Assembly: GCA_007692425.1 (NCBI GenBank)
Contig: RECG01000006.1
Span: forward strand, 1 to 64,000
Origin: Acholeplasmataceae bacterium
GTDB taxonomy: Bacteria > Bacillota_I > Bacilli_A > Acholeplasmatales > Acholeplasmataceae
Direction of reading: 5' to 3'
DNA length: 64,000 bases
The notes under the pieces are model-generated. The model was not told the origin of the DNA. It made no database searches and saw only the letters and a program-made list of their open reading frames with translations. Below, piece after piece: positions 53,471 through 61,853 of this stretch. Position 1 is the first letter of the stretch, and every line of letters starts with the position of its first letter. The translations under genes and the position numbers were made by a program.

Positions 53471-56121
53471 TGGAAAAGGCGGCAGCCAAAAAAATCACCA
53501 GTTCAAACGATGATTTGAAGGCCATGATTGATGAAGATAAACAAGAACAGGGCCTTCAATCAAACACACAAAAGAAAAAGCAAAAGGGACCCAAAACAAT
53601 CATCAAGGAAGACATCGTCAAGATGAAAGGCGATCCTTTAGGCTTGAACATACCCATCGAATCCATGCCGCGTGAGAGTTTTGATGTCAAAGATAAAGTC
53701 AAAAGCAAGGATGATATTGTTGTTGAACGGTATAACCCGGATATCACACTCGGCCTGACGACAGATGAGGTTGAACTCAGACAGATGGCTGGTTTGGCCA
53801 ACCTTGTCGATACCGGCAGCACCAAAAGCATCTCGAGCATCATTTCATCCAACATCCTGACATTTTTCAACTTTTTGAACTTTGGTATCGCCGGATGGCT
53901 CATTTCGGTTCGTTCCAGCATTTCGAACCTCTTTTTCCTTGGTGTCATTTTTGCCAATATCACCATCGGGATCATTCAAGAGATCCGCGCCAAAAAAATG
54001 ATTGACAAACTGTCATTGCTTTCAGCCCCGACCGCGATCGTGATGCGTGACAAGGACGAAATGGAAATCGCCATCCAAGATGTTGTCATTGATGATATCC
54101 TGTTCCTTTCCACCGGCAAGCAGATTCCGGCGGACGCCGTCGTGCGTGAAGGGACCATCGAAGTCAACGAATCGTTATTGACCGGTGAATCCGATCCCGT
54201 CATCAAACGTAAAGGGGATACGTTGTATTCGGGCAGCTTTGTTGTTTCCGGCTCTTGTTATGCCCAGGCAACCGCCATCGGTACAGATATCTATATCCAA
54301 AAACTGACCAACCAAGCCAAAAAATATCAGAAACCGAAGTCCGATTTGTTAGGATCACTCAAAATCATCATTCGTACCGTCGGTGCGCTCATTTTGCCAC
54401 TGGCAGCCTTGCTGTTTTATATGATGTGGCACAACTCCTCTCTGACATACGCTGAAATTGTCAGAAGCACTTCAGGTGCCATGATCGGCATGATTCCCTC
54501 GGGACTTTTCCTGTTGACAAGCATGGCGCTGGCAGTCGGGGTTATCCGATTGGCGCAAAACAACACATTGGTGCAGGAATTGTACTGTATCGAAATGCTG
54601 GCCCGCGTGGACACGCTTTGTCTTGACAAGACAGGCACGATCACGGATGGCACGATGACGGTGAAAAGCATCATCGAATATAAAAACAATAAAGGGTTGA
54701 GCCTGAAACACATCATTTCAGCCATCCTTAACGCCCAAAACGATCAAAATCTGACGTCAGAGGCATTGGCTGAACGCTTCGGTACAGCCAAACGGATCCG
54801 GCATCGTAATTTGATTCCATTTTCAAGCACCCGTAAATTCAGTGCGGTGCAATTTGATCGCCACGGCACTTATGTATTGGGCGCGCCTGAATTCGTGCTC
54901 CAGGATAATTTCCAGCAAGTCAGCCGTGAAGTGGAAAAGCAAGCCTCGGAAGGATACCGTGTGCTGGTTGTGGGATTCAACGAAAACGACATCAAAGACA
55001 ATCAATTGACCGGTTCGACCGAACCGCTTGCCTTGATCATGATCGAAGATACGATTCGTCCGGATGCCATCGAGACAATCGAATATTTCAAACAGCACAA
55101 TGTCGATGTCAAGGTCATCTCGGGGGACAACCCCATCACGGTGTCACGGATTTCCGTGCGTGCCGGCATTGAAAACGCAGAAAAATACATCAGTCTTGAG
55201 AACATGCACGACAAAGAAGTGGTACGCGCCGCCTCACGTTATACGGTGTTCGGCCGGGTGTCTCCACAGCAAAAGAAATTATTGATCGAATCGATGAAGA
55301 ACAACGGCCATACCGTTGCCATGACCGGTGATGGCGTCAACGATATTTTAGCACTCAAGGAGGCAGACACCTCGATTGCCATGGCCTCGGGCAGCGAAGC
55401 GGCCCGTAATGTCTCGCACCTTGTCTTGCTTGATTCTAATTTCTCATCCATGCCGAAAGTGGTCAGCGAAGGACGTCGCGTCATCAACAACGTCCAACGC
55501 GTTTCAACCCTGTTCTTGACCAAGACAATCTTTTCATTCCTGCTGGCCGTCATCGCCATTGCGAGACGAGGGGTTTATCCAATCCAGCCCAGCCAATTGG
55601 TGTTGATTGATTATCTGGTCATCGGTCTGCCCTCGTTCTTCCTTGCCTTGGAGGCCAACAACCGCCTTGTCAAGGGTAAATTCTTGTTAAACATCCTCAA
55701 GGCCGCCTTACCGGGCGCATTGGTCGTCATGATCAACAGTTTGATCATCTTTGCTTTCGCCGGCGTGCTTGACATGGGTTATATTGAAATATCAACACTG
55801 ATTGTCATTTCCGCAACCGTGACCTCGCTCACCGTTTTATATCGGGTGTCAACGCCCTTCAACCGGATGCGTCGCGTGCTCTTCATCATCATGGTGACGT
55901 CGTTCTTGCTGGCCATCATTTTCATCCCGCACTTTTTCAGCTTCGCACCCTTTTATCCACAAGACCTTTATCCCGTCTCACCCTTGACGGTTCCGCAAAT
56001 CCTGCTCTTGGTGGTGCTGGCACAGGCCACTTTCCCGATGATGTATATCTTGTCCAATCTCTATCATTGGACAAAACAATTTGTCCGATCGTTATTGAAC
56101 AAACTGGCGGATATGCAATAA
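53470..56121 (+). CDS. P-type cation ATPase, CtpE-like
   Basis: 883 aa. Phosphorylation site LCLDKTGTITDG (Asp386), actuator LTGESDPV, hinge TGDGVNDILALKEADTSIAMASGSEAARN. About 10 membrane helices. The ion-site helix reads GMIPSGLFLLTSMALAVG; neither CPx (heavy metal) nor PEGL (SERCA) is kept, but the whole block through VQELYCIEMLARVD resembles CtpE-type ATPases reported to carry calcium. The first 110 residues are hydrophilic and lysine-rich with no family match. The gene lies between mrnC and rlmB, which are neighbours in other Firmicutes, and is fused by overlap to the operon, so it is a lineage-specific insertion. Confidence 0.88.
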   Translation: MEKAAAKKITSSNDDLKAMIDEDKQEQGLQSNTQKKKQKGPKTIIKEDIVKMKGDPLGLNIPIESMPRESFDVKDKVKSKDDIVVERYNPDITLGLTTDEVELRQMAGLANLVDTGSTKSISSIISSNILTFFNFLNFGIAGWLISVRSSISNLFFLGVIFANITIGIIQEIRAKKMIDKLSLLSAPTAIVMRDKDEMEIAIQDVVIDDILFLSTGKQIPADAVVREGTIEVNESLLTGESDPVIKRKGDTLYSGSFVVSGSCYAQATAIGTDIYIQKLTNQAKKYQKPKSDLLGSLKIIIRTVGALILPLAALLFYMMWHNSSLTYAEIVRSTSGAMIGMIPSGLFLLTSMALAVGVIRLAQNNTLVQELYCIEMLARVDTLCLDKTGTITDGTMTVKSIIEYKNNKGLSLKHIISAILNAQNDQNLTSEALAERFGTAKRIRHRNLIPFSSTRKFSAVQFDRHGTYVLGAPEFVLQDNFQQVSREVEKQASEGYRVLVVGFNENDIKDNQLTGSTEPLALIMIEDTIRPDAIETIEYFKQHNVDVKVISGDNPITVSRISVRAGIENAEKYISLENMHDKEVVRAASRYTVFGRVSPQQKKLLIESMKNNGHTVAMTGDGVNDILALKEADTSIAMASGSEAARNVSHLVLLDSNFSSMPKVVSEGRRVINNVQRVSTLFLTKTIFSFLLAVIAIARRGVYPIQPSQLVLIDYLVIGLPSFFLALEANNRLVKGKFLLNILKAALPGALVVMINSLIIFAFAGVLDMGYIEISTLIVISATVTSLTVLYRVSTPFNRMRRVLFIIMVTSFLLAIIFIPHFFSFAPFYPQDLYPVSPLTVPQILLLVVLAQATFPMMYILSNLYHWTKQFVRSLLNKLADMQ

Positions 56122-56126
56122 CAAAC

Positions 56127-56150
56127 AAAAGGCGCCCAGCGCCTTTTTCA
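56127..56150 (+). terminator. Terminator of the cysS-mrnC-ATPase unit
   Basis: AAAAGGCGC (56127-56135), loop CCA, GCGCCTTTT (56139-56147), further T. Confidence 0.85.
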
Positions 56151-56220
56151 TCTTTTTTTCTGACCGTTTTTCTCGATTTTCGCAGCCATCAGCGATACGA
56201 TGGCCCTGGAGGGATAAACC

Positions 56221-56919
56221 ATGTTCATTTACGGAAAAAACGTCATCAAGGAAGCCGTGTTTGCCAAACGGCACATGCATGCCCTATATGTGGATGAACG
56301 GATGACCGATCATCGCTTTCTTATGTTTTTGAAAGACAAGGGTGTGTCGTATCAAACCGTTTCTAAAGCGCATATGAACACCTTGGTCAAAGGGGCATTG
56401 CATCAAGGGGTCGTGGCGGAAATCGAGCCTTATGCACGACAGATCTTGACCGATGTCCTGAAACGTGACGAGATCCAGCGGTTTTTGATTTTGGACGGCA
56501 TCGAAGATCCTCATAATTTCGGTGCCATCATCCGAACCGCCGAAGCAACCGGACTTGACGGCATTATCATCGGCAAGAAACACAGGGTGCCGCTCAACGC
56601 CACGGTCGCAAAAGTTTCATCAGGTGCGATTGAGCATGTTGCCATCATCGAGGTTCCCAACATCAACCAGGCCATCGCGGTCTTGAAAGACCATGGTGTC
56701 TGGGTCATCGGCACCGACGGTGATGCTGAAACCACGTATGACGCCATGCCGACCGACCGCTCGCTTGCCGTCATCCTGGGCGCTGAAGGAGAAGGCATAC
56801 GTCCGCTTGTCAAACGCCATTGTGACCTGCTGGTCCACATTCCGATGAAAGGCAAGATCAAATCACTCAATGTCAGTGTTGCCGCGGCATTGATGATGTA
56901 TGCGATGCTGAAACCCTGA
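56221..56919 (+). CDS. rlmB: 23S rRNA (guanosine-2251-2'-O) methyltransferase
   Basis: 232 aa. N-terminal substrate-binding domain (YGKNVIKEAVFAKRHMHALYV) and SPOUT domain with FLILDGIEDPHNFGAIIRTAEATG, ILGAEGEGIRPLVKRHCD and IPMKGKIKSLNVSVAAAL, the knotted SAM site. It methylates the ribose of G2251 in the P-loop of 23S rRNA. Confidence 0.93.
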   Translation: MFIYGKNVIKEAVFAKRHMHALYVDERMTDHRFLMFLKDKGVSYQTVSKAHMNTLVKGALHQGVVAEIEPYARQILTDVLKRDEIQRFLILDGIEDPHNFGAIIRTAEATGLDGIIIGKKHRVPLNATVAKVSSGAIEHVAIIEVPNINQAIAVLKDHGVWVIGTDGDAETTYDAMPTDRSLAVILGAEGEGIRPLVKRHCDLLVHIPMKGKIKSLNVSVAAALMMYAMLKP

Positions 56920-56920
56920 C

Positions 56921-57427
56921 ATGCGGTCGTTCATGAACGATTATGAGCTGGTTTATCTCATCCGTCATGAACACGATCATGTCGCACTGGAATTCCTGAT
57001 GCGCAAATATCACCGTTTCATCTGGAAACAGGTCCATCTCCTCGGTGTCGATGCGCGTGAATTTGATGATTTTCACCAAGAAGGGCTGATGATGCTCATC
57101 AAAGCGGTGAAAACCTTCAACGAATCAAGAGGCAAGACCTTTACGCGCTATTTTGAACTGATTTTGAAACGGCAGTTCTATCACCTGAAGCGAAGTTTAC
57201 CCAAACATCAACTGTATGAGAATCCAGACTTTTACAAGGGCACCGTCCACCTCGAAGAAGCGCCACTGAACGATCCTGGTCTCAACGAAAAGGAAAAGAT
57301 TGTCTATCAGGCCTATTTCATTGAAAAACAAGCCATTGCCAATATCGCGCTACAGATGAAACAAAACAACAAACACATTTACAATATTATTTATCGAATC
57401 CGCGAAAAATATAAAAAAATGATATAA
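56921..57427 (+). CDS. Sigma-70 family sigma factor, SigH position
   Basis: 168 aa. Region 2 is seen as HVALEFLMRKYHRFIWKQVHLL...EFDDFHQEGLMMLIKAVKTF, with the core-binding QEG element. Region 4 is a shorter helix-turn-helix (LNEKEKIVYQAYFIEKQAIANIALQMKQNNKHIYNIIYRIREK) with a weak match. The place between rlmB and rpmG-secE-nusG is that of sigH in Bacillus, which governs competence and stationary-phase genes; the sequence has drifted, so the regulon is open. yacP, usually between, is missing. ATG 56921 is one base after the rlmB stop; ATG 56933 is an alternative. Confidence 0.85.
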   Translation: MRSFMNDYELVYLIRHEHDHVALEFLMRKYHRFIWKQVHLLGVDAREFDDFHQEGLMMLIKAVKTFNESRGKTFTRYFELILKRQFYHLKRSLPKHQLYENPDFYKGTVHLEEAPLNDPGLNEKEKIVYQAYFIEKQAIANIALQMKQNNKHIYNIIYRIREKYKKMI

Positions 57428-57439
57428 TCATGCTGGTAG

Positions 57440-57501
57440 TTGACTAAGTCGTTCAATAGTGTTAAAATACATTTGCGAACGACCACAGAGGTGGTTTTTT
57501 A
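57440..57501 (+). promoter_or_regulatory. Promoter and ribosome-site hairpin of rpmG
   Basis: TTGACT (57440-57445), 17-bp spacer, TAAAAT (57463-57468). Before rpmG, ACCAC (57482-57486) can pair with GTGGT (57491-57495); GAGGTGG in this stem is the only ribosome site, and a T6 run follows. The hairpin could act as a weak terminator or block initiation. Confidence 0.55.
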
Positions 57502-57651
57502 ATGCGCGAGAAAATTATTCTGGTCTGCACGGAATGCCTAAGTAGAAATTATACGGCAACCAAAAACAAACAGACCCAAAAGCAGCGGCTCGAAACAAAC
57601 AAGTTTTGTTCCCGCTGCAACAAACACACCTTACACAAGGAAAGCAAATAG
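57502..57651 (+). CDS. rpmG: 50S ribosomal protein L33, zinc form (bL33)
   Basis: 49 aa. [21 protein letters not shown] and the later [17 protein letters not shown] give two CxxC pairs that bind zinc. Short gene directly before secE with 12 bases between; TAGGAGG of secE overlaps its stop. Confidence 0.95.
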   Translation: MREKIILVCTECLSRNYTATKNKQTQKQRLETNKFCSRCNKHTLHKESK

Positions 57652-57663
57652 GAGGCACACCGC

Positions 57664-58083
57664 ATGGCAATCAAACAAAAGAATGTGGAAGAGAAGAGCA
57701 AGTTGCTCGAAATCTTGACAACCGAATATAAATGGGAGAATTTGCTTCTGGGCATCTTGGCAACCCTCTCGGGTGCGTTGGCCTTGATGATCATCAGCGG
57801 CAACACCCTGCTTGAAATCAATCCGAACTTTCCGGTTCTGGGACAGGAACCGAACGGCTTGATTTTCGCCTGGGTGCTATTTGCCATTTCTGTCTTCGGT
57901 CTGATCCTGGTCATTTATCCGTTCTTCCTGCCGGCCATTCCCGAACTCAAGAAAATCAGCTGGGCGAGCCGCCCCAAATTCATTGACAACAGCATTCGCG
58001 TCTTGATCTTCGTGGCCATCCTGACCGGTTTCATCACCATCTTCAACATCCTGATCCTCAACCTGCTCAGAGGTATTCTATGA
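57664..58083 (+). CDS. secE: Protein translocase subunit SecE, three-helix form
   Basis: 139 aa; most Gram-positive SecE have about 60 aa and one helix. The last 45 residues, IPELKKISWASRPKFIDNS followed by a hydrophobic helix, are the conserved SecE amphipathic and membrane segment. Two extra helices precede it (about residues 25-48 and 63-88), as in the three-helix SecE of E. coli. Its place between rpmG and nusG confirms the call. It overlaps nusG by 4 nt (ATGA). Confidence 0.9.
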   Translation: MAIKQKNVEEKSKLLEILTTEYKWENLLLGILATLSGALALMIISGNTLLEINPNFPVLGQEPNGLIFAWVLFAISVFGLILVIYPFFLPAIPELKKISWASRPKFIDNSIRVLIFVAILTGFITIFNILILNLLRGIL

Positions 58084-58628
58084 GCCAGGGGGTTCGCCGA
58101 TGGTATATCATCCAGACGTATTCCGGATATGAGAATGCCGTCAAGATGGACCTTGCCAGACGGGTTGACAGCATGGGCATGGCCGATTATATTTTCAACA
58201 TCATCGTCCCTGAAGAAAAAGTCATCGAGAAGAAGGCAGACGGCAAAGAGAAGGAAAAAACCAAACAGATCTTCCCCGGTTATGTCTTTGTTGAGATGAT
58301 CGTGACCGATGAATCATGGTTTGTCGTCAGAAATACGCCGCGTGTCACCGGATTTCTCGGTTCTAGCGGTGGCGGCACCAAACCCGTTCCGCTCGCACCA
58401 GATGAGATCAATGCGATTTTACTCAAGATCGGCGTCATCAGCAAACCCACCTATGATCACCTGCTCGGTAAGAAGGTGGAAATCTTGACGGGTGTTTACG
58501 CCGGCCTCAAAGGCAAGATTTCCGAAATTGACAACGATCAGGAAAAGGTGGTTGTCGATATCGATTTGTTCGGTCGCGCCACACCCACTGAAGTGGATGC
58601 CACCGAAGTACAAGAAATCAGCGAGTAA
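58080..58628 (+). CDS. nusG: Transcription termination/antitermination factor NusG
   Basis: 182 aa. RRWYIIQTYSGYENAVKMDL and FPGYVFVEM in the NGN domain, and a C-terminal KOW domain (KKVEILTGVYAGLKGKISEI) that binds S10 or Rho. Coupled to secE. Confidence 0.97.
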   Translation: MSQGVRRWYIIQTYSGYENAVKMDLARRVDSMGMADYIFNIIVPEEKVIEKKADGKEKEKTKQIFPGYVFVEMIVTDESWFVVRNTPRVTGFLGSSGGGTKPVPLAPDEINAILLKIGVISKPTYDHLLGKKVEILTGVYAGLKGKISEIDNDQEKVVVDIDLFGRATPTEVDATEVQEISE

Positions 58629-58656
58629 AACAACCCTTATGGGTTGTTTTTTTTCG
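58629..58656 (+). terminator. Terminator of rpmG-secE-nusG
   Basis: AACAACCC/GGGTTGTT (58629-58636, 58641-58648), loop TTAT, T-run. Confidence 0.9.
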
Positions 58657-58759
58657 AAGGACAAGTCAAAAAAATAGTTGTTTCATCAAGTGATCAAAAA
58701 GCTTAGGACGACACATCCGGAGATGTTGGCGATTGTCTTGACAATCACGAATAAAAGCG

Positions 58760-58810
58760 TTGACATTATATACCGCAGATGATAGAATAGTATCGCGTGT
58801 GAAAACACAC
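58760..58810 (+). promoter_or_regulatory. Promoter of rplK and first leader hairpin
   Basis: TTGACA (58760-58765), 17-bp spacer, TAGAAT (58783-58788). GTGTG/CACAC (58797-58801, 58806-58810) forms a small hairpin near the expected transcript start. Confidence 0.7.
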
Positions 58811-58867
58811 CATAGTGGAAGAAGCGATTCGTACCACATACTTATGTAAAGAAGGAGGTTGTGTCTC

Positions 58868-59293
58868 ATGCCCAAAAAAGTTGTCAAAATCGTCAAACTG
58901 CAAATCCCGGCAGGCAAGGCAAACCCTGCGCCCCCCGTTGGACCGGCCCTCGGTCAGGCACAGGTCAATATCCCGGCGTTCTGCTCGCAGTTCAACGAGG
59001 CAACCAAGGATCAAATGGGTTTTGTCATCCCAGTCGTGATTTCTGTTCATGACGATCGGACATTCTCATTTGTGACCAAAACACCGCCCGCAAGTGATCT
59101 CTTGAAGAAAGCGGCCAACGTCAAATCCGGCTCCGGCAACGCCAAAAAGGAGAAGGTGGCGAGCGTCACCCGCGAACAACTCAGAGACATTGCAAAGGTC
59201 AAGATGCCAGACCTGAATGCGCACACCATTGAAGCGGCGATGAACATCGTCGAAGGGACCGCACGCAATATGGGTATCACCGTTGTTGACTAA
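58868..59293 (+). CDS. rplK: 50S ribosomal protein L11 (uL11)
   Basis: 141 aa from ATG 58868 (GAAGGAGG upstream). [22 protein letters not shown] and [15 protein letters not shown] are the L11 signature; it forms the stalk base with the thiostrepton site. Confidence 0.98.
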   Translation: MPKKVVKIVKLQIPAGKANPAPPVGPALGQAQVNIPAFCSQFNEATKDQMGFVIPVVISVHDDRTFSFVTKTPPASDLLKKAANVKSGSGNAKKEKVASVTREQLRDIAKVKMPDLNAHTIEAAMNIVEGTARNMGITVVD

Positions 59294-59295
59294 TT

Positions 59296-59356
59296 TAGAT
59301 TGTGAAACAACTGTCTAAATTGTGGGAGGATATCCCGCTAGACCACATTTTAGGAG
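59296..59356 (+). promoter_or_regulatory. rplK-rplA intercistronic hairpins, possible L1 target
   Basis: TTTAGA/TCTAAA (about 59296-59301, 59314-59319), then a GTGG...CCAC stem that encloses GGATATCC. L1 represses its own operon by binding such mRNA structures in other bacteria; the match to the rRNA site is by eye only. Confidence 0.35.
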
Positions 59357-59363
59357 GAAACAT

Positions 59364-60056
59364 ATGAAAAGAGGAAAGAAGTACATCGAAGCCGCCAAAC
59401 TGATTGATCGGACCAAGAAATATGGCGTCGATGAAGCCATGAGCCTGGTGAAGAAAACCTCGTTTGTCAAGTTTGATTCGACTGTCGAGGCCGCCTTCCG
59501 CCTGAATGTCGATCCCCGCAAAGCGGATCAGAACCTCAGAGGTGCCCTCGTGTTGCCACACGGCACCGGCAAGGTCTCCCGCGTGGTGGTCATCGCCCAA
59601 GGTGAAAAAGCCAAGGAAGCTGAAAATGCTGGCGCTGATCATGTCGGTGATGCCGAACTGATTCAAAAAATCGCCGGTGGCTGGTTCGATTTCGATGTCA
59701 TGGTCGCAACCCCGGACATGATGGGACAACTCGGTAAGCTCGGCCGTCTGCTCGGACCCAAAGGTCTGATGCCGAATCCGAAGACCGGGACCGTCACCAT
59801 GGACGTGGCGAAAGCCGTGACTGAAATCAAGAACGGCAAGATTGAATATCGTACAGACAAGGTCGGCAATATTCATGCACCGATCGGTCGTGTGTCATTC
59901 ACCGAACAACAGCTCAAGGAAAATATCAAAACGCTATATGATACGTTGAGCAGACTCAGACCGACCACCGTCAAGGGCACATACATGAAAAGCATCAATG
60001 TGACATCAAGCATGGCCCCCGGTATTCGACTCGATGAGGAATCATTAAAAGCATAA
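59364..60056 (+). CDS. rplA: 50S ribosomal protein L1 (uL1)
   Basis: 230 aa from ATG 59364 (TAGGAGGAA upstream). [38 protein letters not shown] and the final [11 protein letters not shown]-type block (here [14 protein letters not shown]) are conserved. Forms the L1 stalk by the E site. Confidence 0.98.
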   Translation: MKRGKKYIEAAKLIDRTKKYGVDEAMSLVKKTSFVKFDSTVEAAFRLNVDPRKADQNLRGALVLPHGTGKVSRVVVIAQGEKAKEAENAGADHVGDAELIQKIAGGWFDFDVMVATPDMMGQLGKLGRLLGPKGLMPNPKTGTVTMDVAKAVTEIKNGKIEYRTDKVGNIHAPIGRVSFTEQQLKENIKTLYDTLSRLRPTTVKGTYMKSINVTSSMAPGIRLDEESLKA

Positions 60057-60079
60057 TCACGCAGCAATTTAATCACAGC

Positions 60080-60191
60080 CATAGACAGTAGGTGCTTGAA
60101 AGAGCTTAATGTCCTACCGAGGTGAAACGATGATCGTTCTCTCTTTTGTCTCTGGCAGAAGAGAGATTTCATTATCCGAAGGAGGTATTCC
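60080..60191 (+). promoter_or_regulatory. L10 leader (autogenous control of rplJL)
   Basis: TAGACAGTAGGTGC...GCTTAATGTCCTACCGAGGTG matches the L10 leader: GTAGG pairs with CCTAC, with the typical bulged elements, followed by a second stem around CTCTCTTTTGTCTC...AGAGAG. L10 with L7/L12 binds it and represses translation. Confidence 0.85.
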
Positions 60192-60680
60192 ATGCAAAAA
60201 ACAGTCATCGAACGCAAAGCGGAGCAAGTGACCTTGTTGAGTGAAAAACTCAGCAAAGCCGTCACTGTCGTCGCCTTCGATTATCCCGGATTGACGGTTG
60301 GCCAGTTCACTCAACTGCGCAACCAACTCAGAGAAGCCGGGTGTGAAGTGACGGTCTACAAAAACAACATTTCAAGACGCGCATCAGTGGCAGCCGGATT
60401 TGATGCACTCGCCGACGAGTTTGTCGGTGCAAAAGCATTGGCACTGAGTTTTGAAGATGTTGTCGCACCCGCTAAAATCATCTATGATTTCGCAAAAGAA
60501 AACAAAGTCGTCAAAATCCAGGCCGGTATCATCGAAGGCAAGTACGCCGATATCGACCAGATGAATGCATTGGCCACATTGCCGTCAAAAGAGGTGTTGT
60601 TGACCATGTTGGCAGTAGGCATGTTGACACCGTTGCGCGAATTGGCCATCGGCCTTAACATGATCAGTGAAGAAAATTAA
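60192..60680 (+). CDS. rplJ: 50S ribosomal protein L10 (uL10)
   Basis: 162 aa. [23 protein letters not shown] and [14 protein letters not shown] are typical; the C-terminal helix carries L7/L12 dimers. GAAGGAGGT precedes the ATG at the end of the L10 leader. Confidence 0.97.
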   Translation: MQKTVIERKAEQVTLLSEKLSKAVTVVAFDYPGLTVGQFTQLRNQLREAGCEVTVYKNNISRRASVAAGFDALADEFVGAKALALSFEDVVAPAKIIYDFAKENKVVKIQAGIIEGKYADIDQMNALATLPSKEVLLTMLAVGMLTPLRELAIGLNMISEEN

Positions 60681-60700
60681 GGAAAAAGAAGGGAAAAACC

Positions 60701-61075
60701 ATGGCAAAATTAACCAAAGCAGCATTTATTGAAGCATTGAAAGACATGACCTTGCTTGAAATCAAGGAACTGGTAGACGGATTGAAAGAAGAGTTTGGCA
60801 TTGATCCGACTGCAGTCGCCGCTGCTCCCGCAGCCGGTGCCGCCGCAGCCGCTGAAGAAGAACAGACTGAATTCGATGTCATTTTAAAGACCTTCGGCAC
60901 CAACAAGATCGCCGTCATCAAGATTGTCCGCGAAGTCACCGGACTTGGCTTGGCAGATGCCAAGGCATTGACTGAAACACCGGACGCCGTCATCAAAGAA
61001 AAGATCAAGAAAGATGAAGCAGAAGCTCTGAAGACGCAATTGTCTGACGCAGGTGCGACTGTTGAAGTCAAGTAA
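60701..61075 (+). CDS. rplL: 50S ribosomal protein L7/L12 (bL12)
   Basis: 124 aa. N-terminal dimerisation domain ([20 protein letters not shown]), an Ala-rich hinge ([15 protein letters not shown]) and the factor-binding C-terminal domain with [18 protein letters not shown]. Full length. Confidence 0.98.
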   Translation: MAKLTKAAFIEALKDMTLLEIKELVDGLKEEFGIDPTAVAAAPAAGAAAAAEEEQTEFDVILKTFGTNKIAVIKIVREVTGLGLADAKALTETPDAVIKEKIKKDEAEALKTQLSDAGATVEVK

Positions 61076-61097
61076 AGATTAAACCAGCGAAGATCAG

Positions 61098-61124
61098 CCT
61101 GAGAGTCGCTCTCGGGTTTTTTCG
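61098..61124 (+). terminator. Terminator of rplJ-rplL
   Basis: CCTGAGAG (61098-61105) pairs with CTCTCGGG (61109-61116) through one G-U pair; T6 follows. Confidence 0.8.
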
Positions 61125-61141
61125 CTGTTAATGAGGTATGC

Positions 61142-61747
61142 ATGAGTCATTATTTCAAACATGATGAAACGCTGGATCACGAGCTGAAATCATATGATGT
61201 GACCATCAAAGGTATCAGTTTGCGGTTGTTCACCGACCGCGGCGTTTTCAGCAGGGACGGTCTCGACCAAGGATCCAGGTTGTTGATGGAAAACATCGAC
61301 ATCGAGAAACATGTCAAACGGGTTGTTGACATGGGCTGTGGTTACGGCCCTATCGGTCTGTTTATCGCAAAGTCATATCCTGACATTGAGGTCACGTTAT
61401 GTGATGTCAATGAACGGGCGTTGGTCTTGTCAGAAAAGAATCAAGCGGAAAACCAGATTGTTAATGTCAAGATTGTTCAAAGCGACCTGTTTGAACACGT
61501 TGACCAAGGTGTCGACATGGTTGTCACCAATCCGCCAATCCGGGCCGGAAAGGCAGTTGTTTTCCGACTTTATGAAGAAGCCTGTCAGCACCTGTCAGAG
61601 GGGGGCGGATTCTATTGTGTCATTCGAAAAAAGCAAGGTGCCCCCTCCAGCATGAAAAAAATCGAACAAGTGTTTGGCAACGTGACCATTGTGGCTAAAA
61701 ACAAGGGTTTTTGGCTTCTTTTGGCAAAAAAAGTAAAAAATGATTGA
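61142..61747 (+). CDS. Class I SAM-dependent methyltransferase, YbxB/RsmC-like
   Basis: 201 aa. VFSRDGLDQGSRLLME, SAM motif VVDMGCGYGPIGLFIAK, acidic VTLCDVNERAL and the amine-methylation motif TNPPIRAGK match the RsmC/YbxB family, whose members methylate guanine N2 in rRNA. The place between rplL and rpoB is that of ybxB in Bacillus. No strong ribosome site is seen; TGAGGTATGC lies just before the ATG. Confidence 0.9.
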   Translation: MSHYFKHDETLDHELKSYDVTIKGISLRLFTDRGVFSRDGLDQGSRLLMENIDIEKHVKRVVDMGCGYGPIGLFIAKSYPDIEVTLCDVNERALVLSEKNQAENQIVNVKIVQSDLFEHVDQGVDMVVTNPPIRAGKAVVFRLYEEACQHLSEGGGFYCVIRKKQGAPSSMKKIEQVFGNVTIVAKNKGFWLLLAKKVKND

Positions 61748-61772
61748 CTATTGTCATACGGTGTGATAATAT
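61744..61772 (+). promoter_or_regulatory. Promoter of rpoB
   Basis: TTGACT (61744-61749), 17-bp spacer, TAATAT (61767-61772), overlapping the methyltransferase stop. Confidence 0.65.
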
Positions 61773-61853
61773 AATAAAATGCATAATGATGGTCTTTCGT
61801 TAAAACTATTACACCGGATCAGCGGTTTCACCAATACGTGAGGAGAGTGGATT

